Source of the DNA: Chlorops oryzae
Lineage: Eukaryota; Arthropoda; Insecta; Diptera; Chloropidae
Length of the DNA: 64,000 nt
NCBI GenBank assembly: GCA_020466095.1
Contig: CM035809.1
Span: forward strand, 6,126,723 to 6,190,722
Direction: 5' to 3'
The notes beneath the pieces were generated by a model. It saw only the letters and a program-made list of their open reading frames with translations. It was not told the DNA's origin and ran no database searches. The translations under genes and the position numbers were made by a program. This document shows, piece by piece, positions 60,503 to 64,000 of this stretch (within the stretch, counting starts at the first letter, position 1; each line of letters opens with the position of its first letter).

Positions 60503-62783
60503 TTACACCAGATCCTTAATATAAGCAGCATCGTCATTGAGAAACTTTTCAGACATATCCTGCGGAACTTCGAGGTCCTTATAGTTGTCAACGCAGATTT
60601 CAGACTCTTTCCTGTAAGATTTAATCATCAAAATATTCAAATTTTTACAGTATAATATTTTGTCTTACTTGATTAAAATATCGACGACATTTTCGCAAGC
60701 TAAAAGGCAATCTGCGTCCTTACCAATCTTAGCCTCCCATTTGTGGTACTCGCGTAGAATTTCATAAACCCCTTTAGAGCGGAGATATTCTCTCATGCCT
60801 TTAGTGGCACATAATTGTAGTAAGCATTCAAGTAGCATTTTTCGTAAATCCGGATCGGTTTCACGCGTTTTCGTGTCTGGAAGGTACTTAAAGGAAAAAT
60901 ACCCATTTTTATATTTTCTATTTCAATTTCTCTTAGAAGATTGTCGTACCTGCAACTCAATGGGAAGCTTTTCCATTTCTTCATCACTGAATTCCTCGGG
61001 ACCACACAAAGGGTTGAGAATGGCGTGCAGTACATCATCTCGTTCCTTCAGAAGCTCGCCATGATAAACAGAATCGAAGCAAATATTCTTAAGTACGCCA
61101 ACCGTCCCACCGCGTCGCACTACTGAGTCTTCGAAGGAGGTAAAAGGCAAGATCTTATCGAGCAGGCTGTACTTTGAACGGCAAATGACTTTTCGCCCTT
61201 GGCTACATTGCGTCAAATTGCAGAAAATTGGACCTGAGAGATGACAAGATACATGTAGGGTTAATAAATCTTGGATATTTGAAGAGGGATTTAAATTTCA
61301 ATATGAGAAACAGATGTCCTAGAATATCAAGAAAAGTAGTACATAAATCTTATTAAGGATAAATTTCTAATAGATAAGATCTCTAGTTCAGTCCAAAGTA
61401 ATTTTTAATTGTAGCCCATTGCTTGCTTGAGTGTATGGGAGCATATCCTGCTGAAAGATTAACTTTTGTGCAGGATTTCTAGAAAATTAGATCAATAATT
61501 TAACTTGGAGTGTCTCACTTTGAGCAGTTCATACGCGTGCTTCCAATAGCCACACCATCCATGAAAAAAATTGTGGAAAAAATGTTTCCTTCCTAAGATC
61601 CCTCGAATAATGAGAAGCGGAGTTCACCAGACAAAAAGGAAAAACGTTGCTATAAATATCGAAGCCACGAAGTGCCACTTGCTGTAAGACTATCAAATAA
61701 TCTTATTTTCGGGATCACACTATCTGCGCAATGGGCCGATTTTTGCGGCAATCAATGCGCCGGTAGTGTGAACGCAATTTTTGGACTCTGATGCTAACAA
61801 GCCTGATCCACTTGATTTTATTTTTCCCCGATTTCTCTTTGCGACGATAATGTGAGCCTCAACAGTGATTGTGGAAATTATTGCAATTTTTGCCGATCTA
61901 GCTCGATATAAATCGGCGCAGATTGTCCTACTTGCGCAGGACCAAACATTGTCAAGATAGCTCAACTCCCCAATAAGCAAATTGTATACGGACAGACGGA
62001 CAGACATGGCTAAATCGAATCTCCTAGTGATACTGATCATTTCTCTAGATAAATACTCTGTATGGTCTATCTCGACTGGTTCTGGGTATTACACACAACT
62101 ACATAACCGCAATATACCCTGGAGACCGAGTTTGTCCGTCAAATATGGGAGTTTATTACTAGCGTAAAGAGAATACATTCGTTCATTGTTTTAATTCAAA
62201 TCCTCCTTCCAAAATCGTATACAAAGTTAACTTACCCAAATAGTGCAGTTTATGTTTCTTCTGGTTATAGTCAACCTTTGTAAACGCCTTTGCCAAATTC
62301 AGTAGTGTCTTCTCTTCCAGTTCCAATACATCAAGAATTTCAGGTACAAGTCTTTTAACGCGAGTCAAATTACTCAAGACCATCGTCCATGGATCAGCCA
62401 AATCTGAATTCGAGTCTATTATGTTCTGGACTGCATCTTCGATAATTGGAAATTCCTAAAATGAAGAGACACCGTTATTTAATTTTCCCACCAAATTTGA
62501 ATGTACTTACTGGATGTGTTCGCTTGGCTTGTTCGAAGACCTTAATCGCATTTGGTTCATCTGCTGTGAGATTAGTTAGACACAGAACAGCGTCCTTGGC
62601 AATTGTGTGATTGGCGTCACGACTTAATCCGAAAATGGCTAGAAGAATCTCTTCCACACTTAATATAAGAGAAATGCCTTCCTCGCTGCCAGTTGCAGCC
62701 AATATGTGACTCAATGCAACCGCTTTGAGGTCCAGCCTCTGATTTGGCTGCATAAATTGAACGAATTCTTTAAGTGATTCCAT
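60503..62783 (-). CDS. HGH1: HGH1 homologue (eEF2-folding chaperone), five coding exons
   Basis: Minus-strand coding exons are 62783-62511, 62455-62236, 61233-60950, 60886-60669 and 60611-60503, with GT-AG introns and consistent phases, giving 367 residues (human HGH1 is slightly longer). The start MESLKEFVQFMQPNQRLDLK is the first in-frame ATG. Family signatures are clear: HILAATGS and CLTNLTADEPNA near the N-terminus, SVVRRGGTVGVLKNICFDS in the middle, CGPEEFSDEEMEKLPIELQ then YLPDTKTRETDPDLRKMLLE, and CENVVDILI near the C-terminus. These correspond to the DUF383 and DUF384 regions of an armadillo/HEAT-like cytosolic protein; yeast Hgh1 assists folding of elongation factor 2. Intron 2 is about 1 kb and carries a Helentron-like relic; the other introns are about 55-65 bp. 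No lesions are visible. Confidence 0.97.
61713..61773. repeat. Small hairpin in HGH1 intron 2
   Basis: ATCACACTATCTGCGCA and TGCGCCGGTAGTGTGAAC face each other across about 26 bp. It may be one end of a small MITE: CAATCTGCGCCGATTTAT-like sequence recurs inverted near 61910-61930. Confidence 0.45.
61940..62140 (-). mobile_element. Family A Helentron-like 5' relic in HGH1 intron 2
   Basis: Read on the minus strand, the segment has the family A 5' body: TAATACCCAGAACCAGTCGA, GATAGACCATACA, AGGAGATTCGATTTAGCCAT, a short GTCTGTCCGTCTGTCC array (about 61991-62006) and GAGTTGAGCTATCTTGACAA. The 3' half with its hairpin is missing. It lies in opposite orientation to A1 and A2. Confidence 0.82.
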
Positions 62784-62845
62784 CCTGTAGAGTTTGTTTA
62801 CAAAATTAAATTTCGGTTTGAAAGATTGTCGAGCACATGTTACGT

Positions 62846-62930
62846 TAAGTGCCTCGCCCACGATACGACATGAAGTGCCCGGGCCACGTACGGCATGAAG
62901 TGCCCGCCCACGTTACGACATGGGCATTAT
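62846..62930 (-). repeat. Tandem TTAAGTGCC-type array at the HGH1 5' end
   Basis: Three irregular units of about 26-30 bp follow one another: TTAAGTGCCTCGCCCACGAT, then ATGAAGTGCCCGGGCCACGT, then ATGAAGTGCCCGCCCACGTT, the last two each preceded by a CGACATG/CGGCATG link. The unit matches the arms of the miniature inverted repeat at 58556-58659. The array begins about 60 bp upstream of the HGH1 start codon, so it lies in its leader or promoter. Confidence 0.7.
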
Positions 62931-63795
62931 GACTGCAATTGTTTGTTTGTGAAATTAAAGTGTCTGCGCGGCAGTGAAATTGTGAGAAGACACTGGCGTT
63001 GAACGATTGCGCCTATAACTTAATGGCCCATTTACATGACTTCGTACCGTTACCAAGCGTGAGGGATTAATTCGTCTGACACGAACAATTTCCACAGCCA
63101 TTTATTAAAATTTTCCCAAACATTTTTTATTGAGTCGTAAAAAATTATTCTATATTATATAATATTTCTATTATAGGCAAACCATGTTTCAACAAGCATA
63201 TTGTGTAGTGACTATAAAAAATTTTGATTTTCGGTGAGGTTTGCTCAAGCGGTTTGTATAGTGTGTAGGTAGAAAGGGCTCATTTTGATCTAGATTTCAC
63301 TGAGATCGAATTTGCGGATGTACCCTTGATATCCCAGTAGTAAACAGAGTAATTGAAGCGTATATTCGGCTGCCACAGATGGCGTTTTCGCATAAAAAAT
63401 GGCTGTTTTTTAAGAGGTCAATAGTCAATACTCAATTCAAAGCAAAAAATTTTTTATGATTACGCATTTCTTCAACAAAGCTCAGCTATATCATTCACTA
63501 TTCATCGTGCGATCCTGTTAAATTTTGCCTTTCAATGAGTATAGCAAATTTACCTACTGTAAATATACCATAACTGTTAAAAGTAATTGTAACTTTTTAC
63601 ATACATATAGGCAATGGAAATATGTGCAAAGCCGAACGGTATGATCTCAAGTAGCAGTTACATTTGAAAAGGGCGCTTTAAAAAAATATAATTTTGCTGT
63701 GGATTAAGCTGGAAATAGTCAAACCGTGTCGTAACGTGAGGTGACAGACGAACCTTTACTCCAGTGAAGTATTTGCAACGCAACTGACGAAATAC
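62931..63795. other. HGH1 upstream region
   Basis: AT-rich intergenic DNA; no exon, RNA gene or clear core promoter motif could be fixed. Confidence 0.5.
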
Positions 63796-64000
63796 TAGTG
63801 GTATTCAAGCAGGTGGGCATCTTGGGCATTTGGGCAAATTGGTTTGTATGGAAAATCGTTTCCGCAGCTGTCAACTATTGCACATCGATTTTGATGTGCA
63901 ACATTTGCCCGATTTTGTGTGCAAATGAGTGCTATGGCGACCCTACAGTGTCAAATGAGTATGAATGTATGAAGAAATACAAAAATCATGATTTTTAAAG
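63796..64000. mobile_element. TIR element, GTGGTATTCAAGC family, cut by the window end
   Basis: The sequence TAGTGGTATTCAAGCA near 63797 matches the end of the MITE at 16155-16271, including the preceding TA. The interior differs (GTGGGCATCTTGGGCATTTG) and contains a TTGCACATCGATTTTGATGTGCAA hairpin. The right end is outside the window. Confidence 0.55.

Noticed and set aside
1..64000. tRNA, rRNA, CRISPR or bacterial-type systems
   Set aside because: No cloverleaf, rRNA or regularly spaced direct-repeat array was recognised, and the intron-containing genes and fly elements show eukaryotic DNA.

Overview
This is AT-rich eukaryotic DNA, almost certainly from a cyclorrhaphan (higher) fly. The grounds are short GT-AG introns with fly-like exons, non-autonomous DINE-1/Helentron-type elements carrying GTCY microsatellites, a Himar1-like irritans-subfamily mariner, and two genes that read like fly orthologues. 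The species cannot be named from the sequence. There is no operon-like or bacterial content. Nearly all open reading frames in the window are chance frames in non-coding DNA.

Only two intact protein-coding genes are visible, both near the right end and facing each other. A four-exon Ly6/three-finger protein gene (+ strand, 55183-55913) encodes a secreted, probably GPI-anchored 173-residue protein. A five-exon HGH1 gene (- strand, 60503-62783) encodes a 367-residue HEAT/armadillo-like chaperone associated with eEF2 folding. A candidate 5' exon of a third, minus-strand gene lies at about 53138-53430.

The rest, about 1-54.8 kb, is non-coding and is dominated by a large direct tandem duplication. 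Unit 1 (about 430-25215) and unit 2 (about 25565-54840) are collinear through at least 15 anchor segments. Divergence is very uneven, from nearly identical islands to barely alignable stretches. Because each unit preserves the other's pre-insertion state, several mobile-element insertions can be polarised against an empty site: a composite Helentron pair in unit 1, a TIR element in unit 2, a hAT in unit 1, and a Helentron in unit 2.

Layout: 0-2.4 kb, three Harbinger-like MITEs; 2.5-2.7 kb, a 132-bp tandem repeat; 4.3-7.2 kb, a composite Helentron insertion; 9.6-10.2 kb, a long foldback; 15.5-17.1 kb, a hAT remnant with a TA-flanked MITE nested in its last transposase codons; 22.3-23.3 kb, a Transib-like element with CACAGTG ends; 27.2-28.1 kb, a TIR element of unassigned superfamily; 29.5-32.5 kb, two mariners, one a nearly complete Himar1 type; 36.4 kb, a LINE remnant; 39.3-40.3 and 44.8-45.7 kb, a second Helentron family in opposite orientations; 41.5-43.2 kb and 52.0-52.4 kb, MITEs and a foldback; 56.7-57.7 kb, a second member of the unassigned TIR type; 58.6 and 62.9 kb, a miniature TTAAGTGCC inverted repeat and a related tandem array beside the HGH1 5' end.
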